Position numbers and translations under genes: made by a program
Shown here: positions 6,908-14,954 of the stretch, one piece after another
Numbering within the stretch: the first letter of the stretch is position 1
Layout: every line of letters starts with the position of its first letter
The notes under the pieces: generated by a model
What the model was told of the DNA's origin: nothing
The model's database searches: none
Seen by the model: the letters and a program-made list of their open reading frames with translations, nothing else
Assembly: GCF_947366995.1 (NCBI RefSeq)
Contig: NZ_CANBCC010000040.1
Span: 1-37,972 of the forward strand
Length of the DNA: 37,972 nucleotides
Source of the DNA: an uncultured Aquabacterium sp.
GTDB taxonomy: Bacteria > Pseudomonadota > Gammaproteobacteria > Burkholderiales > Burkholderiaceae_C
Direction of reading: 5' to 3'

Positions 6908-7875
6908 GCACCGCCACTGGCCAGGCCGGCAAAGGCCCGCTGATCGTCCGACTGTGCAACTGGGTGGGCGAGGCGGTCCTGTCGCTGCCCACACTGACCA
7001 TGCTCGAGCAGCAGGGCTACGAGCTCCACCTGATCGGCAAGCGCTGGGCACAGAGCCTGTTTGCCGGGCACGGATGGCCCGTGCACGTGCGGCCGGCTCG
7101 CCGGGGCGACGCCATCCGTCAACTCAAGGCCCTGCGCAAGGAGCTCAGCCTGCGCGACCCCGGCTTTGCCCGCCGCCCGAACTACCTGCTGTTCACCAGT
7201 TCGTTCTCCAGCGCGCTCGAAGGCCGGCTGGCCGGCCTGCGCCCTGCCGGCTACGACCGCGACAGCCGCGGGCTGCTGCTGGCCCACCGCGTGCCCTACA
7301 TCGCCGGCCTGCACGCCGCAGACGACTACTGGCGCATCGGCACCCACTTTGCGCGGGTGGCCGAGGCGCGTTCTGCCGCGCTGGGCCTGCAACCCAGCGC
7401 CGAGCAGAGCGCCCAGGCGCGCGCACTGCTGGCCGCCAACGGCCTCGCCGGCGCCGACTTCGTGATCCTCTGCCCCTTCTCCGGCGCGGCCGACACGACC
7501 GGCAAGAAGCTCTGGCCACCGTTCCCCGAACTGGCGCAGCGGCTGCAAACGCAAGGGCTGCAGATCGTGCTGTGCCCGGGCCCCGGCGAAGAAGCACAGG
7601 CCCACACGCAGTACCCCGGCGCTGTCATGCTCGAAGGCGTCGACCTGGGCACCTATGCTGCGTTGACCCGCCTGGCCCGCTGCACCGTATCCAACGACAC
7701 CGGGCCCGGTCACCTGGCCGCCGCTGCGGGCGCACGGCTGGTGAGCGTGCTGGGCCCGGATGCGGCCGACATGTGGCTGGCGCAAGGCGAGCACGTCACC
7801 CTGCTGCGCCCGGCCGCTGGCTGGCCCAGCCTGGAAGACGCCCTCACCGCGGTCCACACTCAGGTGCGCACATGA
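6904..7875 (+). CDS. Glycosyltransferase family 9 protein, second of a tandem pair
   Basis: This 323-residue GT9 enzyme resembles the preceding gene along its length. PLIVRLCNWVGEAVLSLP opens it, SSFSSALEGRLAGLRPAGY matches SSFSSAFEARWAGLRPAGY of its neighbour, and VSNDTGPGHLAAAAG is the C-terminal GT9 signature. The likely role is transfer of a heptose-type sugar in LPS or surface-glycan assembly. It overlaps the previous gene by 4 bp and the next gene's ATG by 4 bp (7872-7875), so the three form one translation unit. Divergence between the pair suggests different acceptors rather than recent duplication. Confidence 0.85.
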   Translation: MSTATGQAGKGPLIVRLCNWVGEAVLSLPTLTMLEQQGYELHLIGKRWAQSLFAGHGWPVHVRPARRGDAIRQLKALRKELSLRDPGFARRPNYLLFTSSFSSALEGRLAGLRPAGYDRDSRGLLLAHRVPYIAGLHAADDYWRIGTHFARVAEARSAALGLQPSAEQSAQARALLAANGLAGADFVILCPFSGAADTTGKKLWPPFPELAQRLQTQGLQIVLCPGPGEEAQAHTQYPGAVMLEGVDLGTYAALTRLARCTVSNDTGPGHLAAAAGARLVSVLGPDAADMWLAQGEHVTLLRPAAGWPSLEDALTAVHTQVRT

Positions 7876-8948
7876 CCCCGGCGCAGCCCTTCCACATCGC
7901 CCTGCAGTTCGGCCACATCCGCCACTTCAATGAAGGGCTGGCCGAATTCTCTCGACAGCTGGCGATGCAGTTTGCACGCCTGGCCCCTCAGCTGAAAGCC
8001 GAACGCAACTGGCACTTCCACTTCATCCTGCCGGCCCAGTGGCACGGCCTGTTCGGCCCCGACGTTCAGTATCACGAACTGAGCGACAGCATGCGCCTGC
8101 GACACCGCTTTCCGGTCGACCTCGATGTCTGGCACGGGCTGCATCAACACATGCGCTACCGCCCGCCCGTCAACAGCAGGCGCAACATCATCACGGTGCA
8201 CGATCTGAACCACGTGTACGCCAAGAAAGGCCTGAGCCTGTGGTGGCAGAACATGCGGTTGACGCGCCACCTGCGACGGGCGCATCAACTCGTCGCCATC
8301 AGCCAGTTCGTGGCCGATGACATTCGCAAACACCTTCCGTGGGCGCCGCCTGCCACGGTCATTCACAACGGCGTGGCCGACCTGACGCTGGTGCTGCAGG
8401 AGAAGCCGCCCGGCTTCTCTCTGACGGAAGGCGACTACCTTCTGCACATCAGCCGCATGTCGCCTTCGAAAAACGTCGGCAGCCTGATCGAAATGGCGGC
8501 GGTGTGGCCCGAGCAGGACCTGCTGCTGGTCGGGCCGAGCAGCCCGGAAGTGCAGAAGCACCAGGAACATGTCGCCCGACTCGGCCTGCGCAATGTCCAC
8601 TTCCTGCTGGACGTGACCGAGGCGCAGAAGGCCTGGTTGTATGCGCATTGCAAGGCGTTTCTGTTCCCGTCACTGCTGGAAGGGTTCGGGCTGCCACCGA
8701 TCGAGGCGATGTATTTCGGGAAGCCGGTGGTGGTGGCAAGGGCAACTTCGTTGCCGGAGGTGTGTGGGGAACGCGCGGTGTACTGGACGGATTTTACTCC
8801 GGCATCCATGAAAACAGTCGTGGTTCAAGAACTCATGCATCCGTCGACTGAAGAAAATGAACGCATACAACTCACTGACCGGAGCTGGACCACAGCGTGC
8901 GAAAAGTATGCCAAGACATATCACAACTCGCCAGGACGCGCCAGTTAA
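7872..8948 (+). CDS. Glycosyltransferase family 4 (GT-B) protein
   Basis: This is a 358-residue GT4 enzyme of the retaining GT-B fold. An N-terminal acceptor lobe is followed by an interdomain region with VIHNGV, DYLLHISRMSPSKN as the usual start of the Glycos_transf_1 domain, and the EGFGLPPIEAM nucleotide-sugar-binding motif at 270-280. The ATG overlaps the preceding stop. The last 60 or so codons switch to A+T-rich composition unlike the rest of the gene, and the C-terminal tail is not obviously family-like. A recombination boundary may therefore fall inside the gene near 8770. The donor and acceptor are not predictable. Confidence 0.85.
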   Translation: MTPAQPFHIALQFGHIRHFNEGLAEFSRQLAMQFARLAPQLKAERNWHFHFILPAQWHGLFGPDVQYHELSDSMRLRHRFPVDLDVWHGLHQHMRYRPPVNSRRNIITVHDLNHVYAKKGLSLWWQNMRLTRHLRRAHQLVAISQFVADDIRKHLPWAPPATVIHNGVADLTLVLQEKPPGFSLTEGDYLLHISRMSPSKNVGSLIEMAAVWPEQDLLLVGPSSPEVQKHQEHVARLGLRNVHFLLDVTEAQKAWLYAHCKAFLFPSLLEGFGLPPIEAMYFGKPVVVARATSLPEVCGERAVYWTDFTPASMKTVVVQELMHPSTEENERIQLTDRSWTTACEKYAKTYHNSPGRAS

Positions 8949-8949
8949 G

Positions 8950-9789
8950 ATGATCGACCTCCGCGCGGTAACGCTTATTTGCGTCGACACGGTAAACCCT
9001 AATCTCGCGATCAAGGCGATGCACAAATGCCTCTCTTCGGCAACTTTTGGATCTGCGGTTCTTGTCACCAAGAAGAATCCTGAGATCGCTGCAATTAGCC
9101 CACAAATACATGTTATCGAGACGGACGAGATCCGCAATATCGAGGATTACTCGACATTCATAATTAAATCAATAGAGCCGCTGACAAACACATCACATGC
9201 CCTCATTGTTCAGTGGGACGGATTCATTCAAAGTGCCGAAGCGTGGGACCCTTGCTTCTTAGACTACGATTACATCGGCGCAACTTGGCCTCAATACAGG
9301 GACCGAATGAGAGTGGGCAACGGAGGGTTTTCGTTAAGATCAAAAAAGCTATTGCTCGCTCTACAAGACCCCGCAATCAAAGCTCACAACCCAGAAGATG
9401 AGTGCATAACGCGAAAATACCGCACATATTTAGAAAGCAAACACGGAATATCGATCGCACCAGAAGCAGTCGCAGACCGATTTTCGCAAGAACGAAAAGA
9501 ACTGCCGTTTGATTCGTTCGGCTTTCACGGTCTCGCGCGCCTAGCCCGCACATTACAGAGACGGGAACTTGAAGAACTGGTTGATGAGTTGCCACCATCA
9601 GTGTTTAAGTCAACAGAAGCGAGGGGCTTCATTAAGAACCTACTCGACCTGGGACAACTGGACCTCGCAAAACGCGCCTTTTGCAAGCGAACGCAATATT
9701 CCCATCATGCCACGATAAAAGAAAAAATAGGAAACATTCGCCTCAAAGCAAGGTTAACTTTCAAAGAAAAAACAAAATGGGACCGCTAA
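8950..9789 (+). CDS. DUF5672 family protein, probable glycosyltransferase
   Basis: This 279-residue protein carries the DUF5672 hallmarks: an opening strand MIDLRAVTLICVDTV, then LIVQWDGFI, DYDYIGATWP and VGNGGFSLRS. Members occur in polysaccharide loci and resemble GT-A enzymes; the reaction is unproven. Starts at 8857 and 8911 are also in frame. I prefer 8950, one nucleotide after the preceding stop, because the family homology begins there and the upstream extension would overlap the GT4 gene by 92 bp. An AGGA lies 14 nt upstream. The gene is A+T-rich relative to its flanks. Its stop overlaps the start of the next gene. Confidence 0.75.
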   Translation: MIDLRAVTLICVDTVNPNLAIKAMHKCLSSATFGSAVLVTKKNPEIAAISPQIHVIETDEIRNIEDYSTFIIKSIEPLTNTSHALIVQWDGFIQSAEAWDPCFLDYDYIGATWPQYRDRMRVGNGGFSLRSKKLLLALQDPAIKAHNPEDECITRKYRTYLESKHGISIAPEAVADRFSQERKELPFDSFGFHGLARLARTLQRRELEELVDELPPSVFKSTEARGFIKNLLDLGQLDLAKRAFCKRTQYSHHATIKEKIGNIRLKARLTFKEKTKWDR

Positions 9790-11885
9790 TCATCATTCCG
9801 TTCTACAAAAACGAGCATCTGGTAGGGCGCCTCTGCCAATCACTTGAAGCTATTGCGCAGGAGTTGATCGAGCACGATTGCTCAATTGCCATGATCAACG
9901 ACTCGCCAGAGCACACTGCACTGGCGCGGGAAATAAAACTCTGGCAAACCCGTATCACAAACGCAGGCATTGATGTCGTCGTCTTCACCAATGAAAAGAA
10001 CGAAGGCTTCATCAAGTCAACCAACAAAGGCTTGATTCATGCGGGAACTCAGTTTCGAGACGCAATTCTCTTGAACTCGGACACCTACGTTTTCCCCGGC
10101 CTACTCAGAGAGATTTATGATGTCGCAAAAATAGACCCCATGATCGGGTTTATATGCCCACGCTCGAATAATGCGACAATCCTAACTTACCCACCGGACG
10201 GTTCTGGCGCCGCGCTCTCTCCACAGGAAGCCTTTGCACTGTACAGAAAGTCTGCACATTTCTTGCCGAAATATGACTACCTACCCACCGGCATAGGATT
10301 CTGCCTCTACATAAAAAAAACCGTTATCAAGGATTTTGGATTTCTCGACGAAATATACGGCAAAGGCTACAACGAAGAGAACGACTACATTATGCGAGCA
10401 GGGCGATGCGGCTATCGTGCCGCTGTCGCGAACTATGCATTTGTCTGGCACGAAGGCGAGCAATCATTCACAAAATCCAACGACTCTCGGCAGGTGTTGG
10501 ATCGGCAAAACAGAGCAATACTAGACTCTCGATACCCCGAGTACTCCAAGCTTGTCTGCGAATTTATTGAATCAGCCAACTATCAGAGCTGGAAGGCCGT
10601 TAGCAAGCTGAGCGCATCCAAGACCGACGAAATATCAGCCCTCATCGACTTTTCGCAGATGAGTGAGTTTCACAACGGGACCAATGAGGCCGCGAAACGC
10701 ATTCTTTTATCCATAGTCGACCGCTGGCCAGAAAACATTAAGATATCCCTTGCAATCAAGCAACATGTCGCAATCGCACATAAAATTTCCGACATAAAGA
10801 CCGTCAACATTATCGACGCAGACGGGCCAGATTGGGGCATACACGCCTTTGCGTTCCGGTTCGGTCAATTATTCGACGATGTCAGCGCGTTTAAACTTTT
10901 CGAGTCGAGCTGCGTTGTTTTGAACTTCATGCTCGACACAATTGCGATGGATTGCGGACAACTTGCAGTAAGATTCAATAGAGACTTATGGCAAATGGCA
11001 TGCGACGTATCTGACGTGATATTCACAAACTCTTCGTTCACCGCGAGCCAGATAAGTCACAGGTTCGATCTAACCTCCCGGTGCGAGCTTCGAGCACTTC
11101 TTCATTCAACCGATCCTCGTGACTACTTTGCCCCCCTAAGGCAGGAGACGCATCAACCACAGGACACTGAATACATACTCATTTTTGGAAACCATTACCC
11201 ACACAAATTTGTCTCTCAAGCGTGCAGGGCGATCTCGCAGTCGCTCCCCAACGAGCGAATTGTCTGTTTTGGTGTCCGCGGGCCCAACTATGGAAATGTG
11301 AAACACGTCGAAAGTGGAGCTTTAAGTGATCAGGCGATTGAACGCCTCATAAATAACGCGAAGCTGCTTGTATACCCGAGCCACTATGAGGGATTCGGTC
11401 TCCCATTGATGCATGCGATATCACGCGGAAAAAACATTATCGTACGCGACCTGCCTGTCTACAGGGAAGCGCTTGAGCAAATTAACCCATCCGTAACCGG
11501 GGTGCAATTCTTCCAGTACACCGACCAGATACCCGAACTTATCCGAATCGTGTTGCATTCGGAATCTCAACGGGGTTTTATCGAGAACCGGTTTGAATAC
11601 ACCTCTCGAAACGACTGGTCACACACTGCGGATGCAATACTTCGAACCGCTCTAGAAAAAATTGAATCTTTTGATTCAGCGAACCTCCGGCAAAGGCTCC
11701 GGAGGGTGCGCCTCGAGCGGCACAGGCATCAAGTTCGGAAGAATTCATCAGCAGGGAGAATACTAGAAATTAATTCAGGAGTGCGGGCGGGACCGCTTGG
11801 GGCGGTTCTGAATATAATAAGGGAGAAGAATCGGAATCGACTCGCCAAACGAAAGGCAAGGCGGGCAAGTCGATCGGATATGTAA
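9777..11885 (+). CDS. Two-domain glycosyltransferase: GT2 fused to GT4
   Basis: This 702-residue protein has an N-terminal GT2 (GT-A) domain, about residues 1-270. It starts GPLIIIPFYKNEH and has ILLNSDTYVFPG (97-108, DxD-like NSD) and GKGYNEENDY (acceptor/base region). The C-terminal half is a GT4 GT-B domain with YILIFGNHYPHK and YPSHYEGFGLPLMHAI (EGFGLP 538-543). A tail of basic residues follows (about 650-702). Such fusions can add two successive sugars to one glycan. Start 9777 is chosen because the GT2 fold begins immediately; an upstream in-frame ATG at 9681 adds 32 unrelated residues inside the preceding gene. It overlaps the preceding stop by 13 bp and is A+T-rich like its neighbours. 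Confidence 0.82.
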   Translation: MGPLIIIPFYKNEHLVGRLCQSLEAIAQELIEHDCSIAMINDSPEHTALAREIKLWQTRITNAGIDVVVFTNEKNEGFIKSTNKGLIHAGTQFRDAILLNSDTYVFPGLLREIYDVAKIDPMIGFICPRSNNATILTYPPDGSGAALSPQEAFALYRKSAHFLPKYDYLPTGIGFCLYIKKTVIKDFGFLDEIYGKGYNEENDYIMRAGRCGYRAAVANYAFVWHEGEQSFTKSNDSRQVLDRQNRAILDSRYPEYSKLVCEFIESANYQSWKAVSKLSASKTDEISALIDFSQMSEFHNGTNEAAKRILLSIVDRWPENIKISLAIKQHVAIAHKISDIKTVNIIDADGPDWGIHAFAFRFGQLFDDVSAFKLFESSCVVLNFMLDTIAMDCGQLAVRFNRDLWQMACDVSDVIFTNSSFTASQISHRFDLTSRCELRALLHSTDPRDYFAPLRQETHQPQDTEYILIFGNHYPHKFVSQACRAISQSLPNERIVCFGVRGPNYGNVKHVESGALSDQAIERLINNAKLLVYPSHYEGFGLPLMHAISRGKNIIVRDLPVYREALEQINPSVTGVQFFQYTDQIPELIRIVLHSESQRGFIENRFEYTSRNDWSHTADAILRTALEKIESFDSANLRQRLRRVRLERHRHQVRKNSSAGRILEINSGVRAGPLGAVLNIIREKNRNRLAKRKARRASRSDM

Positions 11886-11910
11886 ATCCGCTGAACTACG
11901 TCGTCCGGAA

Positions 11911-13230
11911 ATGAGCGAACCTACACTTGGGATGATTTGGGTCGCCGGCGTACCTGTCGCGTGCGCTGCGACCTTGGCCACGATTTCCGCGGTGGGCCAG
12001 CGTGCGCCGGAACGGTACTCCGCCTCTGGCTTGACCATCTGCCTCGTACTGTTTCTAGTCGGGGCTATGCTGCGGACCACCTACGCCTTTGTAACGCCGG
12101 ACTATTATGCTCCGGACGAACACTCGCACGTAAACTTTGTTAGATACCTTGCGCGCGAGTGGACGTTACCCGTTCAAAAGAACCTCACTGGAAGCCCAGG
12201 AAATGACTGGGAGTATTATCAACCACCTCTTTACTATACCATAGTAGCTGCCATCAAGGCAGCCCTCGCATCGTCACATCAGACTCCAAATGACGTCCTC
12301 ATAGGTAGGCTGGTTTCGATATTATTCTGGGCCACCTCAACGGCCGTCACCGCACGGACTCTTTTACATATTAAGGCCCCTGAGTGGCAACGTCTTTTTG
12401 TCGTCGGACTTCATGCGCTTTTACCAAGTTACATCACGTTATCCTCGTCGGTGAACAATGACAACCTCGCGATTTTACTGTTTTCCTGCTACATCTTAAG
12501 CGAGATTGTCGGACCAGGCTCCAAAATGAAGACGTTGCGATCATCTGCGCTGATCGGTTGCATTTTCTGGACAAAGCTAACCGCCGTTGTTGCTGTTTTC
12601 TTTTTCCTGGCCGTGCGTATCTCAAGAATCGAACGAAGGGATTGGCGCCCCACTCTTTTAGATGTTGCTCTCGGCGCGGCCGTAGCAGCAGCGATCTGGT
12701 CGCCTCTTGTTGCAAGAAACCTGATGGTCTACGGCAGCGTCACCGCTGAAGACATCGCGAACGTGCCTAGAACCTGGGCAACAACAGCGGAAGGCTTTCT
12801 AGCGACGATGAAGTACATAAGCGTCTCGTTCTGGGCAACCGCAGGTGTCTACAACAACATCAAAGGAAATTTTTATTTCCTCGGCTCTGTGCTTACGGCA
12901 CTTTCGACGATGGGCTGGATTAAGTACTGGCGCCACAAAACCAAAGAAAGGACCGCACCCTTTTTTGCGAGTGAATCATTCCCGTTTTACTCTGCGCTCG
13001 GCGTCAACTTCCTCCTTGTCATTCGCTTTGGTCTTAAGTACGACCAAGGACAAGGTCGATTTCTATTCCCGATGCTTACCGCCGTTGGTTTATTCCTTTC
13101 AGGCGGCATAGCTCACCTGTGCAAGGCGCGCAGACCAAAGCAGAGCACCCTATGGCTCGCAATGCTTGGCTTTATCCTTTGGGCCACCTCTTTCGTTTTT
13201 TACGCTATGTCCAAGGCTCCCCGTCAGTAG
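11911..13230 (+). CDS. DUF2142 / GT39-like multi-spanning membrane protein (GT-C type)
   Basis: This 439-residue integral membrane protein has roughly ten hydrophobic segments. PDYYAPDEHSHVNFVRYL (63-80) contains the acidic DEHSH in the first extracytoplasmic loop, and WEYYQPPLYY follows. This is the layout of GT-C glycosyltransferases that use polyprenyl-phosphate sugars and of the DUF2142 family. It probably decorates a lipid-linked or LPS glycan on the periplasmic face. It follows the GT2-GT4 gene by 25 bp and ends the A+T-rich cassette, before the G+C-rich DUF4254 gene. The substrate is unknown. Confidence 0.78.
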   Translation: MSEPTLGMIWVAGVPVACAATLATISAVGQRAPERYSASGLTICLVLFLVGAMLRTTYAFVTPDYYAPDEHSHVNFVRYLAREWTLPVQKNLTGSPGNDWEYYQPPLYYTIVAAIKAALASSHQTPNDVLIGRLVSILFWATSTAVTARTLLHIKAPEWQRLFVVGLHALLPSYITLSSSVNNDNLAILLFSCYILSEIVGPGSKMKTLRSSALIGCIFWTKLTAVVAVFFFLAVRISRIERRDWRPTLLDVALGAAVAAAIWSPLVARNLMVYGSVTAEDIANVPRTWATTAEGFLATMKYISVSFWATAGVYNNIKGNFYFLGSVLTALSTMGWIKYWRHKTKERTAPFFASESFPFYSALGVNFLLVIRFGLKYDQGQGRFLFPMLTAVGLFLSGGIAHLCKARRPKQSTLWLAMLGFILWATSFVFYAMSKAPRQ

Positions 13231-13257
13231 GATTACAATCGTTTTGCGTTTTGAGAT

Positions 13258-13938
13258 ATGACTATGGTTAGCTTCGAATCTCTTGGAAAGTCAGTTGCCT
13301 TACATCACGATGACGCGCTCAGCGCCACGGGCGCTCCCCCAGTGGCTGAGCCCGAAGCCTCCCGCGGCACCGACCGACAGGCCCTCCTGTGGCAATGGAT
13401 CGCCACCAACCACTTCTTCAACAGTTCCCTCTGGGCTGAAGAAGACCTGGCCCGCCGCACCACGGTGAGCGGCGACGAGATCGCCCAGAACAAGCGTGCC
13501 ATCGACAAGTTCAACCAGGCCCGCAACGACGCCACCGAGCGCGTCGACGAGATCCTGCTGACCGAGCTCGGCCTGGTCGACGCCACCTCGGCCCAGACCG
13601 ACGCCCCTGTGGCGAAGGTGCCCGCAGGCGCCCGCCTCAACAGCGAGACCGCCGGCAGCATCATCGACCGCATGTCCATCATGGCGCTGAAGATCCATGC
13701 CATGCGTGCGCAGACCGAGCGCACCGATGTGGACGACGCCCACCGTGCCAGCAGCCAGGTCAAGCTCGAAAAGTTGCTGCAGCAGCGCGCCGATCTCGGC
13801 CAGTGCCTCGACGAACTGCTGGCCGACACGCAGGCCGGCCGCGCGTACTTCAAGGTCTACCGCCAGTTCAAGATGTACAACGACCCGCGCTTCAACCCGG
13901 TGCTGGTGGCCGAACAGGCCGCGCAGTCCAAGGGCTGA
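13258..13938 (+). CDS. DUF4254 domain-containing protein
   Basis: This 226-residue soluble, mostly helical protein matches DUF4254. LLWQWIATNHFFNSSLWAEE comes early, SIIDRMSIMALKIHAMRAQ sits mid-protein, and there is a C-terminal KVYRQFKMYNDPRFNPVL. The family is found beside GT9 and LPS-core genes, as here, with waaC starting 17 bp downstream. Its biochemical role is unknown. The first 15 or so codons are A+T-richer than the rest, placing the right edge of the foreign cassette near the 5' end of this gene. An alternative start at 13264 removes two residues. Confidence 0.8.
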   Translation: MTMVSFESLGKSVALHHDDALSATGAPPVAEPEASRGTDRQALLWQWIATNHFFNSSLWAEEDLARRTTVSGDEIAQNKRAIDKFNQARNDATERVDEILLTELGLVDATSAQTDAPVAKVPAGARLNSETAGSIIDRMSIMALKIHAMRAQTERTDVDDAHRASSQVKLEKLLQQRADLGQCLDELLADTQAGRAYFKVYRQFKMYNDPRFNPVLVAEQAAQSKG

Positions 13939-13954
13939 TTCAGCGCGCGGCCGC

Positions 13955-14929
13955 ATGCGCATCCTTATCGTCAAGACCAGCTCCATGGGCGATGTCGTCC
14001 ATGCGCTGCCCGCGGTATCCGACATCGCCCGTTCCTTTCCCGATGCCCAGATCGACTGGCTTGTGGAAAAAGGCTTTGCCGCCATGCCGCAGCAGCACCG
14101 GGCGGTTCGCCGCGTGATCACGCTGCAGTGGCGCAAGTGGCGCAAGAGCCTGCGCTCGCCCGAGACGCGTGCGGCGCTGGCAACCTGGCGGGCCGAGATG
14201 GCCCGCGAGCGCTACGACCTGGTGATTGACCTCCAGGGCCTGCTCAAGAGCGCCCTGTTCGCCTGCTTCGCGCACGGCCCCCGTGCTGGCTACGACCGCC
14301 ACAGCGCCCGTGAACCCATCGCCTCGCTGTTCTACAGCCGCAAGGCCGCGGTCTCGCGCGACCTGCACGCGGTCGACCGCTGCCGGCAACTGGCTGCCGC
14401 GCTGCTCGGCTACCCGGTGCCCGACACGCCGCCCGACTTCGGCCTGCAGGCCGCCACCGACGCCTGGACCCCGGGCCTAGGCCCCTTCGCCGCCCTGATC
14501 CCCTGTGCCAGCCGGCCCGAAAAGCTCTGGCCCGAGGCCGACTGGGTGGCCGTGGGCCAGGCGCTCAAGGCGCGCGGCTGGCAGGTCGCCGTCTTCTGGG
14601 GCAGCCCGGAAGAAGAACAACGCGCCCACGCCATCGCGCGAACCATTGGCGCCGCCGTGCCCCCCTTCCTCACCGTGGCCCAGGTGGCCGACAGCCTCGC
14701 CCAGGCGCAGGCGGTGGTCGGACTCGACACCGGCATGAGCCACCTGGCTGCAGCCCACGGTCGCCCCACGGTGGGCATCTACTGTGATCACGAACCGGGC
14801 CTGGCTGGCCTGCGTGGCAGCGGCCCCGTCATCAGCCTGGGCGGCAAGGGCCAGGTGCCGACGCGCGCGGCCGTTCTGCAAGCGCTCGACACCGTGCTGC
14901 AGCCCGCGGTGTCAGAATCCCAGGTTTGA
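13955..14929 (+). CDS. waaC: Lipopolysaccharide heptosyltransferase I
   Basis: This 324-residue GT9 enzyme adds the first heptose to Kdo2-lipid A at the cytoplasmic face of the inner membrane. Its start MRILIVKTSSMGDVVHALPA is the canonical WaaC N-terminus, and YDLVIDLQGLLKSALFA, ASRPEKLWP and GLDTGMSHLAAAHGRPTVGIY are typical WaaC motifs. The ATG at 13955 is chosen over upstream in-frame starts, which fall inside the DUF4254 gene. It precedes msbA by about 25 bp, so heptosylation and export of lipid A-core are probably co-transcribed. The length is normal for the family. Confidence 0.92.
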   Translation: MRILIVKTSSMGDVVHALPAVSDIARSFPDAQIDWLVEKGFAAMPQQHRAVRRVITLQWRKWRKSLRSPETRAALATWRAEMARERYDLVIDLQGLLKSALFACFAHGPRAGYDRHSAREPIASLFYSRKAAVSRDLHAVDRCRQLAAALLGYPVPDTPPDFGLQAATDAWTPGLGPFAALIPCASRPEKLWPEADWVAVGQALKARGWQVAVFWGSPEEEQRAHAIARTIGAAVPPFLTVAQVADSLAQAQAVVGLDTGMSHLAAAHGRPTVGIYCDHEPGLAGLRGSGPVISLGGKGQVPTRAAVLQALDTVLQPAVSESQV

Positions 14930-14954
14930 TCGAACCGCGCCGCCAGGCCGATTT

